A stretch of 64,000 nucleotides of DNA from Rhizomys pruinosus. Its lineage: Eukaryota; Chordata; Mammalia; Rodentia; Spalacidae. Every line of letters begins with the position of its first letter. The stretch's first letter is position 1. The notes beneath the pieces are model-generated. The model did not search any database. It saw only the letters and a list, made by a program, of their open reading frames with translations, and was not told where the DNA came from. This document shows, in pieces, positions 1-10,837 of this stretch. Location of the stretch: the NCBI GenBank assembly GCA_009823505.1, contig VZQC01007061.1, forward strand, positions 546,984 to 610,983, written 5' to 3'. The translations under genes were made by a program, and so were the position numbers.

Positions 1-1516
1 GGCGACCCCAGATGAGCACCCCATGAGGCGCATGGGAGAAAATGCCACAGCATGAGAGATTTAAGGATGACAGTAGAAGGAACTTCCAGGAGGAAGGCAT
101 ATGAGCCTCTGGACCAGGCCTGACTTGTTGCTTACCAGTGTGCATGGACAGCAGGAGCTCCCTGTGGTGGTGGTGGCATCGGAGGTGCCCCCTGTCTTCT
201 GTGAGAGATGACCAGTTTTGTCTTGGGGCGCCTGGCCCTCCAAGCAGGCTCCAGAGGCTCAGGCTGGGTCTCCTTTCCTGGGGATCATGAGGATTGACCT
301 CTGACCTCGGTCTAGTCATGAGACAAATGGGTTTGGTTATCTGTTCCAGTTCCAAACCAAAGGATGGTGCTGAGCCCAGTCTGCTGGGCTGGAAGCTGAT
401 ACACCTGGACTTCCAGAGCCTCCAGTCTAACAGTGGGGACAGTCACTGCCCTCAGGAAATCTACTCTGATCCGATACACAGCAACTGTCTCCAGGGACCA
501 CAAGTGAAGGAAGGAGTCACAAGCTCTATCTCAGGGAAGAGAAATCCCATGAAGAAATGGATGCCGACTCTGGAGGCAGCTGGGTCTCCAGCTGCGTGTG
601 AATCTGAAACCGGATAGGCAGCCACGTTGTGAAGCGGATTCTGTGGGTCCGGGAAACCACGCAACCCCCTCGCCCCTCACACCCCCACACCCCCTCACCC
701 CTGAGTCCTACTGTAGACACAGTGTGGGAACAAAGGGAGGAGGGTCCTGAGACAGACTGGAGTGCTTTTGTGGGCAGCTCTTCTGCATCTCTGCCAGGCC
801 TGAAGGTTGGGGATGGAGACCCAGGACCCGGATGGTGAATGGGCTCCACAAAGGCGGAGGCGCAATGCCCAGTGTCGACAGCTAGTGAGAGCAGGCGCGT
901 GCACTGCGCGTGCAGCTCGTTCTCGGGAGTCAGGAAGCGTCCTCCTGCACGTGGACAACTCTAGGACACAGTTCTGGTCCCACAACTCTGTGCTGAGCTA
1001 TCTCAGGACCCCTGTAGGCAGGGAGGGAGTCCGACGGGTGGGAGGCTCCCCCAACTTGGCGTGTGGCACTCCGTAAAGGCCCTGCATGACCATCTTCGGT
1101 CCCTGTCTATCCTTTCTTCCTTGCCCTGGCGCCCCAACAACTGGGCCTGACTTCTGACTGTAGGCGAGGCCAGCTGTCACTGTGACATCCATTCTCTCCG
1201 GAGTCTGGGAGCTCCGATTCGCTCCCCTCCCCCTTACCCACCGCCGCCCCACAGCTGGGAACCAGGCTCCACAGCAGCTGGAAGCCTCTTGTGGGCGATG
1301 CTTGGAAGCCTTAGGTCCTGTGAAGTTGTAAGCCTGAGAACCCAGGGCCTGAAGGAGACAGGTGATGAAAATTCTGCTCCCAGCTCAGCCACAGGCCCAC
1401 TCTCTACTGCCCTGGCCCCCTGAGCTCCAGGAAGAAGCCCAGGCCAGGAAAGTGAAGCTTGCTCATTTGCATGTCACTTACATCTGATTTGCATGTGCTT
1501 CCTGGTTGGCCATTTC
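1..1516. other. Intergenic DNA, no gene recognised
   Basis: No open reading frame here resembles a known protein and no recognisable repeat is seen. The stretch is moderately GC-rich, with C-rich tracts around 660-710 and 1210-1250. The right end carries two octamer motifs, listed separately. By human synteny NGFR would be expected to the left of NXPH3, but none of its exons are recognised. Confidence 0.5.
1465..1494 (+). promoter_or_regulatory. Pair of octamer (POU-factor) motifs
   Basis: ATTTGCATGT occurs twice, at 1465-1474 and 1487-1496, 22 bp apart centre to centre. ATTTGCAT is the classical octamer bound by POU-domain factors of the OCT family. The two perfect direct copies about two helical turns apart are seen directly; any enhancer function is inference. 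Confidence 0.3.
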
Positions 1517-1642
1517 TTTTTTTTTTTTTTATCTCCCTGTAGCCCCAGCTGTCATGGAACTCACTCTATAGACCAGGCTGGCCTTGAACTTACAAAGATC
1601 CACCTGCCTCTGCCTCCCAAGTGCTAGGATTAACGCCCAGCC
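1517..1642 (-). repeat. B1 SINE, antisense
   Basis: A T-run (the reversed poly-A tail) is followed by the reverse complement of the 7SL-derived B1 body (tgtagccccagctgtc, accaggctggccttgaac, cctgcctctgcctcccaag). The 5' end of the element is slightly eroded. Confidence 0.9.
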
Positions 1643-1741
1643 ATTGGTTGGACATTTCTAAGCAAGCCCAGCACCCTAATTTCAGATGCTGAAGTTTTCC
1701 TTAGTGTTTGTGGCTCTGCATCCTACCTTGACAAGAATACC

Positions 1742-1747
<6 letters not shown>

Positions 1748-1812
<65 letters not shown>
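1748..1812. repeat. (TC)n(AC)n compound microsatellite
   Basis: About 44 bases of pure TC are followed directly by about 20 bases of CA. The same compound arrangement recurs at 7740-7818, next to the assembly gap. Confidence 0.97.
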
Positions 1813-1816
<4 letters not shown>

Positions 1817-2005
1817 CGCATACCTACATTTACAGACTCTGCATGTACATGCACAGAGTATACCCACCTCCATGCACACAAGAAACCAAGTACTGTGTAC
1901 CTACCCTGTGCACTGGGCCCTATGGGTGTTTCACTGGTTCCAACACCCATGGTTCTGTCTTTGCACACGTCCCTACCCATCTACAAATTGGGTCTCTAGG
2001 GTGGT

Positions 2006-2230
2006 TTTTTTTTATTATTTTGTTTATTTTTTATGTGTATGAATGTACTGTCTGCATGTAGGTTTGTGCATCTGTGTCGTGCGATGCCGCAGAGGTCAGA
2101 AGAGGGTGTCAGATTCCCTTGGAACTGAGTTAAAGATGGTTCTCAGCCTCCATGCAGGTGCTGGGGATCGAACCCGGGTCCTCTGCAAGAGCAGTTGGCA
2201 CTCTTAACCACTAGGCCATCTCTCCAGCCC
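2006..2230 (-). repeat. B2/B3-type SINE, antisense, short form
   Basis: It reads on the - strand from ggctggagagatggcctag through a tRNA-like B box (gggttcgatcc) to an A-rich tail. It lacks the internal duplication seen in the younger copies of this window. Confidence 0.9.
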
Positions 2231-2576
2231 TCTAGTGTGTTTTATACCACAGACAGTGTGCATGATCACACACAACTCCTGTATGTGCCAGACCAGATTG
2301 TAGCAAGGGGCTCAAAGCTGAACCAACCCCTGTGGGCAGGTCAGGCAATGGCTATCTTGTGTGACAACAACTCACCCAGTGGCTGCTTCCGAGGCTTAGC
2401 CATCAACAAGGCCTGGAATTCCAGCCAGTATGGTCAGCATGGGCTCAGAGCTTTTTTTGCTTCTCTGTGATCATCTTATCCTACGTCTCCTCCTTCATAT
2501 CCTCCAACGTGACTTCCTCAGTATTCATTTTTTGTCGTTATAAAAAAATGCCAGAGACAGGCTAGTTTTTTGTGTT

Positions 2577-2780
2577 TGTTTTTTTTTTATATATATGTGT
2601 ATGAATGTACTGTCTGTATGTAGGTTGGTGCACCCATGTTGTACAATGCCTCAGAGATCAGAAGAGGGTGGAACTGGAGTTAAAGAGGGTTCTCGGCCAC
2701 CATGTGGGTGCTGGGGATCGAACCTGGGTCCTCTGCAAGAGCAGTTGTTGCTCTTAACTGCTGAGCCATCTCTCTAGCCC
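2577..2780 (-). repeat. B2/B3-type SINE, antisense
   Basis: Same family as 2006-2230: a T-run, then the reversed B3 body ending in the reverse of ggctagagagatggctcag. It has an internal deletion near the duplicated segment. Confidence 0.88.
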
Positions 2781-2959
2781 GAGGCAGGCTAATTTGTAAG
2801 GAAAAGATGTTTGTTTAACCCAAGTTAGGCAGGATACCGGCATTGGCTGCTTTGCTGCGGGTCCTCTGGGCTACACAACATGATACCAATGCCAAGTGCA
2901 GAAGCTATCACATTAGCATACAGGAAGTAACCAGGCTTGGAGGGACCAGGCTTGGGAGT

Positions 2960-3275
2960 TGTTTCTTTATTTATTTATTTGGTGGAGGGAGGTCAAGGTG
3001 GCACTGTTTAGCCCTGGATGGCCTGGAACTCCTGGCCTGGTCTTGAATTCCTAGAGATCTGCCTGCCTCTGCCGCTGGCCTTGGACTTCACCAGTTCAGC
3101 CAGACTAGCTGGCCAGTGAGCCCCAGAACCTTCGTGTCCCTGCCTCCCCAGTGCTGAAGTCACAAACAGGTGCCACCACTTCCTGCATTATTACTTGGAT
3201 TCCACTGCATCCAACTCAGGTCCTCACCCTTTCGAGGCAAGCGTTTTTACCATCTGAGCCATACTCCCGGCCCCA
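2960..3275 (-). repeat. Degraded SINE cluster (B1 and B4-like), antisense
   Basis: Old, diverged B1-like phrases (ggcctggaactcctggcctgg, agatctgcctgcctctgcc) are followed by a region ending in accatctgagccatactcccggccc, the reversed head of a tRNA-related SINE. Element boundaries are not clear. Confidence 0.55.
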
Positions 3276-3876
3276 GCCCCGAGACTGAACAGCCTTCTCT
3301 AAAGAACTTAACTGACAGACAGACCTCCCACCAGCCCCTAACTCACAAGGATCGCTGTCAGCCTCAAATGCTGGCACCTCTACACCCATACCTCTTCCTG
3401 AATGAGTGTCCTTTCATGTCTGTTTAGAAAATTCCCAAGCATTCCTCACATCCCATCTCAGTGAGTGAAGCCTTCCCCAGCCTTACCAGACAGAACTCGC
3501 TGTTCCATGCATCCAGAGGCAGAGGATGGTCAGAAGGCAGGGTTGGCCCCTGCTCTCTGTAAGAGCTTGCAGGCTGTAGTCCTCCATCCATGAGGAAGAG
3601 CCCAGAGGCTCTTCTGGAAACTGCTCTTTGATGATAAGCACTTGGGTTTATTCTACATATTGTGTTTATTTCAAGAGGAAGAGCATAGACACCTGAGCTG
3701 GGTAATGGTACTTCTATCCCTCCGTGCTGTGTGCACTTAGGTAAGTGTAATAGCCCCTCTGGGCCTTGGCTCCTGGTCCACACCATGAACTCACTTGGTG
3801 AATTAGGAGGACTCAATTAGAGCCTGAATTCTTGTGACCTGAATTCCAGTGTCACTGGGTAGTAAAGACTGATTTG

Positions 3877-4134
3877 GGGGCTGGAGAGATGGCTCAGCAG
3901 TTAAGAGCGCTGACTGTTCTTGCAGAGGACCTGGGTTTGATTCCCAGCACCCACATGGCAGCTAAGAACCATCTTTAGTGCTGGGCGTGGTGGCGCATGC
4001 CTTTAATCCCAGCACTTGGGAGCCAGAGGCAGGCGGATCTCTGTGAGTTCAAGGCCAGCCTGGTCTACAGAGTGAGTTCCAGGCCAGCTGGGGCTACAGG
4101 GAGACCCTGGCTCAACAACAAAAACAACAAAAAA
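3877..4134 (+). repeat. Chimeric SINE: B3 head fused to B1 body (copy 1 of 3)
   Basis: The first 100 bases are a B3-type head with A and B boxes, stopping just after ctaagaaccatcttta. A B1 body (gctgggcgtggtggcgcatg) then starts and runs to an A-rich tail near 4134. The B3 3' half is absent on both sides. The flanks share ctgatttgg (just before 3877 and just after 4134), so the whole unit appears to have been inserted as one element. The same junction recurs at 42188-42468 and 46942-47174. Confidence 0.75.
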
Positions 4135-4309
4135 GGCTGATTTGGCTCAGAAAAGAAAATTCTTACACTGTACTACTCTGCTTCTCCCCGGACTAGAGTC
4201 CTCTAGGGCAATGCCAGGTCTCTTATCTACAGAAGGGGCAGTGAAAGGACAGATGCTGCTGCGCTTGGCACAAGGGTAAGAACTCATTCATGTGACGTGT
4301 GTGATAAGC

Positions 4310-4530
4310 GCCCTGACGCTGCACACGCTGCACACGGCTAGCTGTCACGGCTGCTGTTAAACTCCATCCTTTAATTCCACGGCCATTGCAGATGCTGTTG
4401 TCCCACTTTACAGGTAGGGAAAGAGGAGCTCAGATGATGTAGGGGCCTCCTTTCTATAGCTGCACAGTAAGCAGGTATTCAAGTTCAGACTTGAACTTGG
4501 CAGGGTCTTAACCCCCATGCCCTCCTGTCA
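4310..4530 (+). repeat. MIR-like ancient SINE
   Basis: Diverged phrases match the MIR body in order: cccactttacaggtaggga, then agctgcacagtaagcaggt, then ttgaacttgg. MIR is a mammal-wide tRNA-derived SINE fossil. Confidence 0.65.
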
Positions 4531-5860
4531 TCCAGGCCTGGGTCAGGATGAATAGCCATGGGCATGATCAGATGCCTAGCCCAAGACCTGCTGGTATGGT
4601 ATGTCTGCACAGATCCTTGCCAGTCCCTACATCCCTATGGCATGGAGCCAGCAGCTGATGACAGCCAGGGGCATCTGAGAAGGAGTTGTCCACTGGCCTG
4701 ATGCCTAGAGCTGATGGAAAACAGAAAGGCACTTGGACAGTGAGACAGGATGAGATCCTGGGGGCGGGGCCTTTGCACTGGTCCCAGGTGCTGGTTTCTT
4801 GGCCCCTCCAACGCATCCATTCAGCCTTTCAAGTGCCTGGCTGAAGACACTTTCGACTCCGTGTGCCACACAGCAGGGGATGCTGGGCGATTTCTGGGAA
4901 GCTGGCCCTGGGATTGCACTCTCCAGCCTCCCAGTGGTCTGGCCTCATTCCTGTCAATCCTCCTGCACTGTGACCCTGGGCAACGGCCTAACAGGGCCCT
5001 CAAGTCCTAGGCAGAAAGAGGTCTGGGGCAGCAGAGGGCCTGACAGGCAGGAACACATGGGTTCTCTTAGCAGCCGAGCATAAGCCAGCCCAGGGATGCT
5101 TCCTCCAAGTCACAGGGCAAGGCTGGGAGCTTGGCCATCAGGGTCCCAGAATGTTCTGTTGCTAGCCTGGTGGCTTCAGTGTGCTCAGTCAACACCAGGG
5201 AAGGTAGCCCAGATGGCCAAAATCTCAGAAGGGGCAAATTGGGCTTCTTGACAGGTGGTAGACACCCAAGGGTGGGGGTGGGGGGTGCTCTCTGGGAAAG
5301 CCTTGAGGGAACTGTAGTCACACGGGATGGTCTAGCCTTGGGGTCACATACTAAAGAGAGGTGGGTCCTGACATGTGGCTGGGCCTTCCTTCCCTCTTGC
5401 CCCATTCTGGGGAGAATCTCTTAGGGTCTGTGGTTCTCATCCCAGCTGTTCTGCACCATCTGGGCTGGGGACTGGAAGGCCATGACGGGGCATAGGCTTA
5501 GGCAGGAGAACCATTAGGACCTGAGGGACAGTAGCTGACACTCCTTTGGGGCTTCTACATCAACTCCTGAAAACAACGCAGGGGGCTTTTAACTGCCTAG
5601 AGAGATTCCGGACGGACACCAAGAAGCAGCGCCAGGAACAAAGATTGCTGGGCAAAAAGAGCAGGAGGAACTTGGCTGTGAAACTCCCAGCGGAGGCAGG
5701 GGCATGGAAGGAATGACTTCTGACAGGATCCTGGCCCAGCCTCGTCCATTCCACCCAAAGAACAGATGCTTGCGTGCTTCGAGACACTCTGGCGCAACCA
5801 GAGCAGTAGAGATAGGGATGGGGCGGGAGGCAGGGGCAGCCAGCCCAGCGCCGTGGTGTC
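4531..5860. other. Unique intergenic DNA
   Basis: No repeat or coding similarity is recognised. Open frames on both strands are short, without recognisable domains or splice structure. Confidence 0.5.
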
Positions 5861-5861
5861 G

Positions 5862-5880
5862 CAGCGCCCTCTGCTGGCCA
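5862..5880 (-). promoter_or_regulatory. Candidate CTCF site
   Basis: The - strand reads TGGCCAGCAGAGGGCGCTG, which fits the CTCF core consensus (CCASYAGRKGGCRS) at every position. Orientation is - strand. Occupancy cannot be known from sequence. Confidence 0.7.
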
Positions 5881-6810
5881 GGGGCGGAGCCGCCCTCCTG
5901 GAGCCTCTGTGACAAGAACCTCCAAGCCCACTTCCCAAGGATCCCAGGAATGAGTATCTTTTAAGGACAACCTTGGACTCTTGTGCCAACTCTTATTTTA
6001 TTGCTGGGAAAACGGAGCCGCAAAAGCTCTACAGCCACGAACTGGACCATAGGCTATGGTAGTGTCAAGGGATGGCCAGTCCTTGTCACCCACCACCAGC
6101 CGCACTCCCCACCAGCCACCCCAAAATAAACTTACATGAAGCTGACTGCACGAAGGCAGATTCTAGGGCTCCAAGTCCCATTTCCACCTCCCACGCCTCC
6201 CAGCCGACCTTGACTCCACATCTCTTCCACCATCTCCCTCTCCTCACCACACCCGACTCCCGCCTCCCCTCCAGCAATCTTCGCAGCCTCAGGAGACACC
6301 TGTGCCCCCCCTCTGCTCCTTTCTTGTTTTGTCCCCAGGAAATGAAAACTTTAATTTCTTTTTTTTATTAACTTTATTGGATTTTCTTTTTCATTATAAC
6401 CCATAGTACTACATGTTCTTTGTAAACACTTAAACAAACCATAGCCATTTAAAGACGAAGTCCTTCTCTCCAGCTCACAGCTGGGCTCAGGATGTTGGTG
6501 GGTGCTGTTCCACCTAATGTTCCTAGACATCCAGGGAGTCAACAATGTCATCCACTGCCCTCTGGGTCCAGAGGCTAGTGGAGAAGAGGAAGAAGGTTTC
6601 CACTAACCCCAAATTCTCTGAGGAAACTGAAGCTGATAGATGGGTGAAGGTGACAGGGCCTAGAGCAGGGGCTCCAGCCTCAAGTAAGATTCCCCAGGGC
6701 AGGGTTCTGGAGCTCAGGAGGCACAATGGGCCACCATGTGGAGTTTGACTGTTCTACAGACACGGAAAGCCACCAAGGGCAGGGGAGGGACCTCTCTGAA
6801 GTCTGTTGCT
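5881..6810. other. Unique intergenic DNA with a T-rich tract at 6354-6368
   Basis: 6060-6300 is C-rich and pyrimidine-biased, with no recognised gene. The segment 6354-6540 starts with an oligo-T run and contains AT-rich sequence. It could be an antisense 3' end of a processed copy, but no parent gene is recognised. Confidence 0.4.
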
Positions 6811-7115
6811 CCAGGCCAGTTCCAGCTGGCCTGGAACTCCCTACTTAGACGAGGCTGGCCTTGAACTCACAGATATCTGCCTGCCTCTACCTCCCAAGTG
6901 CTGGGACCAAAGGTGTGTACCACCACACCTGGCTCTTATTTTTTAATTATGTGTGTATGAGGAGGAGGGGTATGCACCTATGAGTGCAGGTGCTTGTGGC
7001 GGCCAGAAGAGGGCGTCAGATCCCCTGGAGATGAACTTTTCTTCAACCAAGCGGGTCCCTAGGATTGAACTCAGCCTTGGCGGGAAGGGCTTTTACTCAC
7101 TGAGTTCAATCTCTC
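6811..7115 (-). repeat. B1 fragment followed by B3-like SINE, antisense
   Basis: 6811-6933 carries the reversed B1 body (gaggctggccttgaactcac, cctcccaagtgctgggac). 6934-7115 carries a diverged reversed B3-like body (ggccagaagagggcgtcag, cctaggattgaactcag). Both are older than the neighbouring B1 copies. Confidence 0.75.
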
Positions 7116-7739
7116 ACCTGCCTCAAACCAAGGCTTTTCTGAAATGGAAAGGGCAGCCCTGCCACTATTGGACCAGAGCCCCTAACCTTAAGCAAACCTG
7201 TTCTTGGTTCTCCCTCCTCCCCTTGAGGCCTTCAACACTGTAAACTAGAAATGTACAGGGATGGGCTTTACTAGCCCAGCTTCTGACACTGGAAGGAGCT
7301 CAATTAAAACATGAGCTGTGAATGAGTTCGTGGGAGGCCAGGACAAGTAAGGTGGTTCCATGTTTGTGTGGGAGGTGGGTGCAACTCTTAAAAATGTGGG
7401 CTTTTCAGCTGGGTGTTAGTGGCATCCAGGGATACTAAAGATGCTTCTCAGAGCAGAGCTGAGGGTCTAGGTGGCAATCTACTGCCAAAAGGAAATGTCT
7501 GTCAGTGTAAGGGAAGTGGATTTCTTTAGTAAATAAGGCTACCATATTGTGATCCATCTGGCAGAAAATGAAGCCAAATGCCTGTGACACCCCTCCCCAA
7601 CACCTGACACATCCTACAAAATGGATTCCAGGGGATTTAAAGATCAACACGAAACTATCAGAAGCTAAAAACATTAGAAGAAACTCTAGAAGATTAATTT
7701 CTTTAACCTGGAAGATAATAAAAGGTTTTTATAATTTTG
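7116..7739. other. Unique intergenic DNA
   Basis: No repeat, coding or RNA feature is recognised between the degraded B3 element and the microsatellite that borders the assembly gap. Confidence 0.5.
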
Positions 7740-7811
<72 letters not shown>

Positions 7812-7818
7812 AGAGAGA
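7740..7818. repeat. (TC)n(AC)n compound microsatellite at gap edge
   Basis: TC repeats at about 7742-7780 are followed by CA repeats to 7813 and a few AG bases. The sequence then becomes N, so the true repeat length is unknown. Confidence 0.95.
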
Positions 7819-8409
7819 NNNNNNNNNNNNNNNNNNNNNNNNNNNNNNNNNNNNNNNNNNNNNNNNNNNNNNNNNNNNNNNNNNNNNNNNNNNNNNNNNN
7901 NNNNNNNNNNNNNNNNNNNNNNNNNNNNNNNNNNNNNNNNNNNNNNNNNNNNNNNNNNNNNNNNNNNNNNNNNNNNNNNNNNNNNNNNNNNNNNNNNNNN
8001 NNNNNNNNNNNNNNNNNNNNNNNNNNNNNNNNNNNNNNNNNNNNNNNNNNNNNNNNNNNNNNNNNNNNNNNNNNNNNNNNNNNNNNNNNNNNNNNNNNNN
8101 NNNNNNNNNNNNNNNNNNNNNNNNNNNNNNNNNNNNNNNNNNNNNNNNNNNNNNNNNNNNNNNNNNNNNNNNNNNNNNNNNNNNNNNNNNNNNNNNNNNN
8201 NNNNNNNNNNNNNNNNNNNNNNNNNNNNNNNNNNNNNNNNNNNNNNNNNNNNNNNNNNNNNNNNNNNNNNNNNNNNNNNNNNNNNNNNNNNNNNNNNNNN
8301 NNNNNNNNNNNNNNNNNNNNNNNNNNNNNNNNNNNNNNNNNNNNNNNNNNNNNNNNNNNNNNNNNNNNNNNNNNNNNNNNNNNNNNNNNNNNNNNNNNNN
8401 NNNNNNNNN
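7819..8409. other. Assembly gap (591 N)
   Basis: A continuous run of N is flanked on the left by a microsatellite and on the right by a T-run. Apparent reading frames spanning it are meaningless. Confidence 0.99.
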
Positions 8410-8567
8410 TTTTTTTTTTTTTTTGGTCTTTTCAAGACAAGGCTTCCCTGTAGCCCCAGCTGTCCTGGAACTCACTCTGTAGACCAGGCTGGCCTTGAAC
8501 TCACAAAGATCCACCTGCCTCTGCCTCCTGAGTGTTAGGATTAAAGGCATGTGACACCACACCCGGC
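8410..8567 (-). repeat. B1 SINE, antisense
   Basis: A T-run at the gap edge is followed by a well-preserved reversed B1 body ending in caccacacccggc. Confidence 0.93.
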
Positions 8568-8580
8568 TAGAAGCTGTCTT

Positions 8581-8640
8581 TTCCTTATATATATTATTTT
8601 ATTATATATATTTCATTATATATATAATATATATATAGTG
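8581..8640. repeat. AT-rich (TA)n-type low-complexity tract
   Basis: Interrupted TATATA runs sit between the B1 and the L1 fragment. Confidence 0.85.
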
Positions 8641-9465
8641 TCTTGGTCACAATCTGGTGCTCTGGCTGCGTGGTCAATATCTGGACCCTCTGCCCTATTC
8701 CATTGATCCCTTGTCTGTTTTCATGCCAGTACTGTGCTGCTGTTCTTACGAAAGCTCCGGAGTGCAACTTGAAGTCAGGTAACTATCTGGCACTGTGGAA
8801 ATCAGTATGGAGGTTCCCCCCAAAATTGAAAATAGACCTACCAGCTAGGCCACAATTGGGCATTTACCCCAAGTCTCCAAGCCAATATATCACAGATATT
8901 TATATCTCAGCGATATTGCAGCGCTGTTCACAACACCTAAGTTATGGAATTAATCTAGCTGCCTATCAAGAGAGAAATAGCTAAATAAAATGTGGTTTAT
9001 ATACATAATGGAATTTTCCTGAACCCTCAAAGAATGAACTTATGTTGTGCTGCATAGCTTTAGTCTCAACTTGACACACCTGGGTTGAGGGAGCCTCAAT
9101 TAGGGAACTGCCTTCATTGGACACTGGCTTCTGGCCATGTCTGTGGGGTATTTTCTTGATTTTTGAGTGATGTGGAAGGGCCCAGCCCACTGTGGGTGGT
9201 GCTACCCCTGGGCAGGTGGTTCTGCATTGCACAAGAAAGCAGGCTGAGCATGTCCCGAGGGAGCAAGCCAGTAAGCAGCGTTCCTCCATGGCCTGTGCTT
9301 CAGCTTCTGCCTCCAGGTTCTTGCCTTGAGTTCCTACCTTGATTGGGCTCCCTTAGTGATGAACCGTGACCCAGGAGATGCGAACCAAATAAACCCTTTT
9401 CCCAAGATGGTATTGGTCAGAATGGTTTGTCATGGCAATGGAGAAACAAACTAGAACAGTTGTTT
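8641..9465 (+). mobile_element. L1 LINE 3' end with inverted 5' segment
   Basis: 8641-8790 matches the antisense strand of the late L1 ORF2 region (tgttttcatgccagtactgtgctg, aacttgaagtcagg). 8791-9030 switches to the sense strand of the more 3' ORF2 region (gaaatcagtatggaggttcc, gggcatttacccc, ttatggaattaatctag, aaaatgtggtttatatac). 9045-9465 is an L1-type 3' UTR ending with AATAAACCC and cagaatggtttgtcatggc. The ORF2 frame is broken. This geometry is that of a 5'-inverted (twin-primed), truncated L1. Assigning the 3' UTR to the rodent Lx family is from memory and tentative. Confidence 0.7.
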
Positions 9466-9577
9466 TCAGGAAAAGGGACTCAACTGGAGATAATCACATT
9501 AAATGAACTGCCAGTCTCAGGGAGCCAGATATCACGTTCTCTATCATTTGTGGTCTCTTGTAGGTGCATAAAATACT

Positions 9578-9813
9578 GGGCTGGAGAGATAGCCTAGCGG
9601 TTAAGAGCACCGACGCTCTTGCAGAGGACCCGGGTTCGATCCCCAGCACCCACATGGCGGCTAAGAACCGTCTGTAACTCCAATTCCAGGAGAACTCCAG
9701 TTCCAGGGGAATCTGAGACCCTCTTCTGACCTCCGCGGCATTGCACGACACGGGTGCACAGACCTGCATGCAAACAATACATTCATACACATACAAAAAT
9801 AAATAAAAAAAAA
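9578..9813 (+). repeat. B3-type SINE with internal duplication, sense
   Basis: A full-length element from ctgggctggagagatagcc to an A-rich tail. A box (tagcctagcgg) and B box (gggttcgatcc) are intact. It carries the tandem segment aactccaattccagga / gaactccagttccaggg. An aaatact target-site duplication is likely. Confidence 0.92.
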
Positions 9814-10217
9814 TACTATATGTAAGTTGACACAAAGGTCAAAGTGAAACTGTCTCAGGGAACAAAGTGGGGGAAGGAGAAAGAGGAGAGCATTAGGGCA
9901 AGGTGGGAAAACAATATGACATAATTGAACAGTATATTATATAACTACAGCCTTGCATCAAATGACCTTATGCAAACCTGGATAATGAAAAGAAACGCCG
10001 TGAGAAGAATCAAGTCCAAGTGAGGTTTTGCATCCAAAAGTGAACAGGTGTGTGCCCACCAGCCAAACGGGGGGGGGGGTTTCAGTAGAGGCCAAAGGCA
10101 GGGAGGGCCTGGGGGCGACGATGCTAATGGCTCAGAAGCCAGGTGGAACAGTTCAGAGAGGGCAGGAAGCTGATGCTCTCTTCGTGAACAGGGTCACAGC
10201 ATTGGGAAGCAAGCAGC

Positions 10218-10443
10218 TGTGATGTGCAGCCTTCCTGTCCACTTGACTGAGGTAGAATGACTCTGGGTGTGTCTCTGAGGCTGTTTCCAGAGAGGCTGAA
10301 CTGACAGAAGACCCAGCCTAGATGTAACAGCACCAGCCTGTGGCCTGGGGACCCAGTCTGAATAAGGAGAAACGGAGCTGAACACCAGTGTTCATCTCTC
10401 TGCCTCCTGACGGTGGACGCAGTGTGACTGGCTGCCTCAGCTG
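10218..10443 (+). repeat. Dispersed repeat, L1 3'-UTR-like (family uncertain)
   Basis: Contains gactctgggtgtgtctctgaggctgtttcc and the phrases gctgaacaccagtgttcatctctctgcctcctgac, shared with the related repeat at 28148-28497. I recognise this as a common rodent interspersed repeat but cannot name the family with certainty. Confidence 0.5.
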
Positions 10444-10474
10444 CTGCTGCCAGTTAGGATTGCCCTTAGTGGCC

Positions 10475-10635
10475 TTTTTGTTGTTCTTGTTGTCGTTGTT
10501 TGAGACAGGATCTCCCTATAGCCCCAGCTGGCCTGGAACTCACTCTGTAGACCAGGCTGGCCTTAATCTCACAGAGATCCACCTGCCTCCGTCTCCTGAG
10601 TGCTAGGATTAAAGGCATGTGCCACCAAGCCTAGC
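10475..10635 (-). repeat. B1 SINE, antisense
   Basis: A (TTG)-rich reversed tail is followed by a complete reversed B1 body ending in ccaccaagcctagc. Confidence 0.92.
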
Positions 10636-10667
10636 AAAAAAACTGTTTTTTAAAAGAAAGCAGGGGT

Positions 10668-10831
10668 GCTGGGCATGGTGGCACACGCTTTCAATCCTAG
10701 CACTTTAATCCGGCAGAGGCAGGCAGATCTTTGTGAGTTCAAGACCAGCCTGGTCTACAGAGTGAGTTCCAGGACAGCTGGGGCTACAGGGAGACCCTGT
10801 CTCGAAAAGACCAAAAAAAAAAAAAAAAAAA
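10668..10831 (+). repeat. B1 SINE, sense
   Basis: B1 body from gctgggcatggtggcacac to a poly-A tail at 10812-10831. Confidence 0.93.
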
Positions 10832-10837
10832 GAAGCA

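Noticed and set aside
6354..6745. Processed pseudogene or small gene around 6360-6745
   Set aside because: An oligo-T start and open frames on both strands are present, but no parent protein is recognised and the frames overlap without preference.
7568..8562. Long open frames across 7800-8410
   Set aside because: They run through unknown bases of the assembly gap and simple repeats, so they have no meaning.
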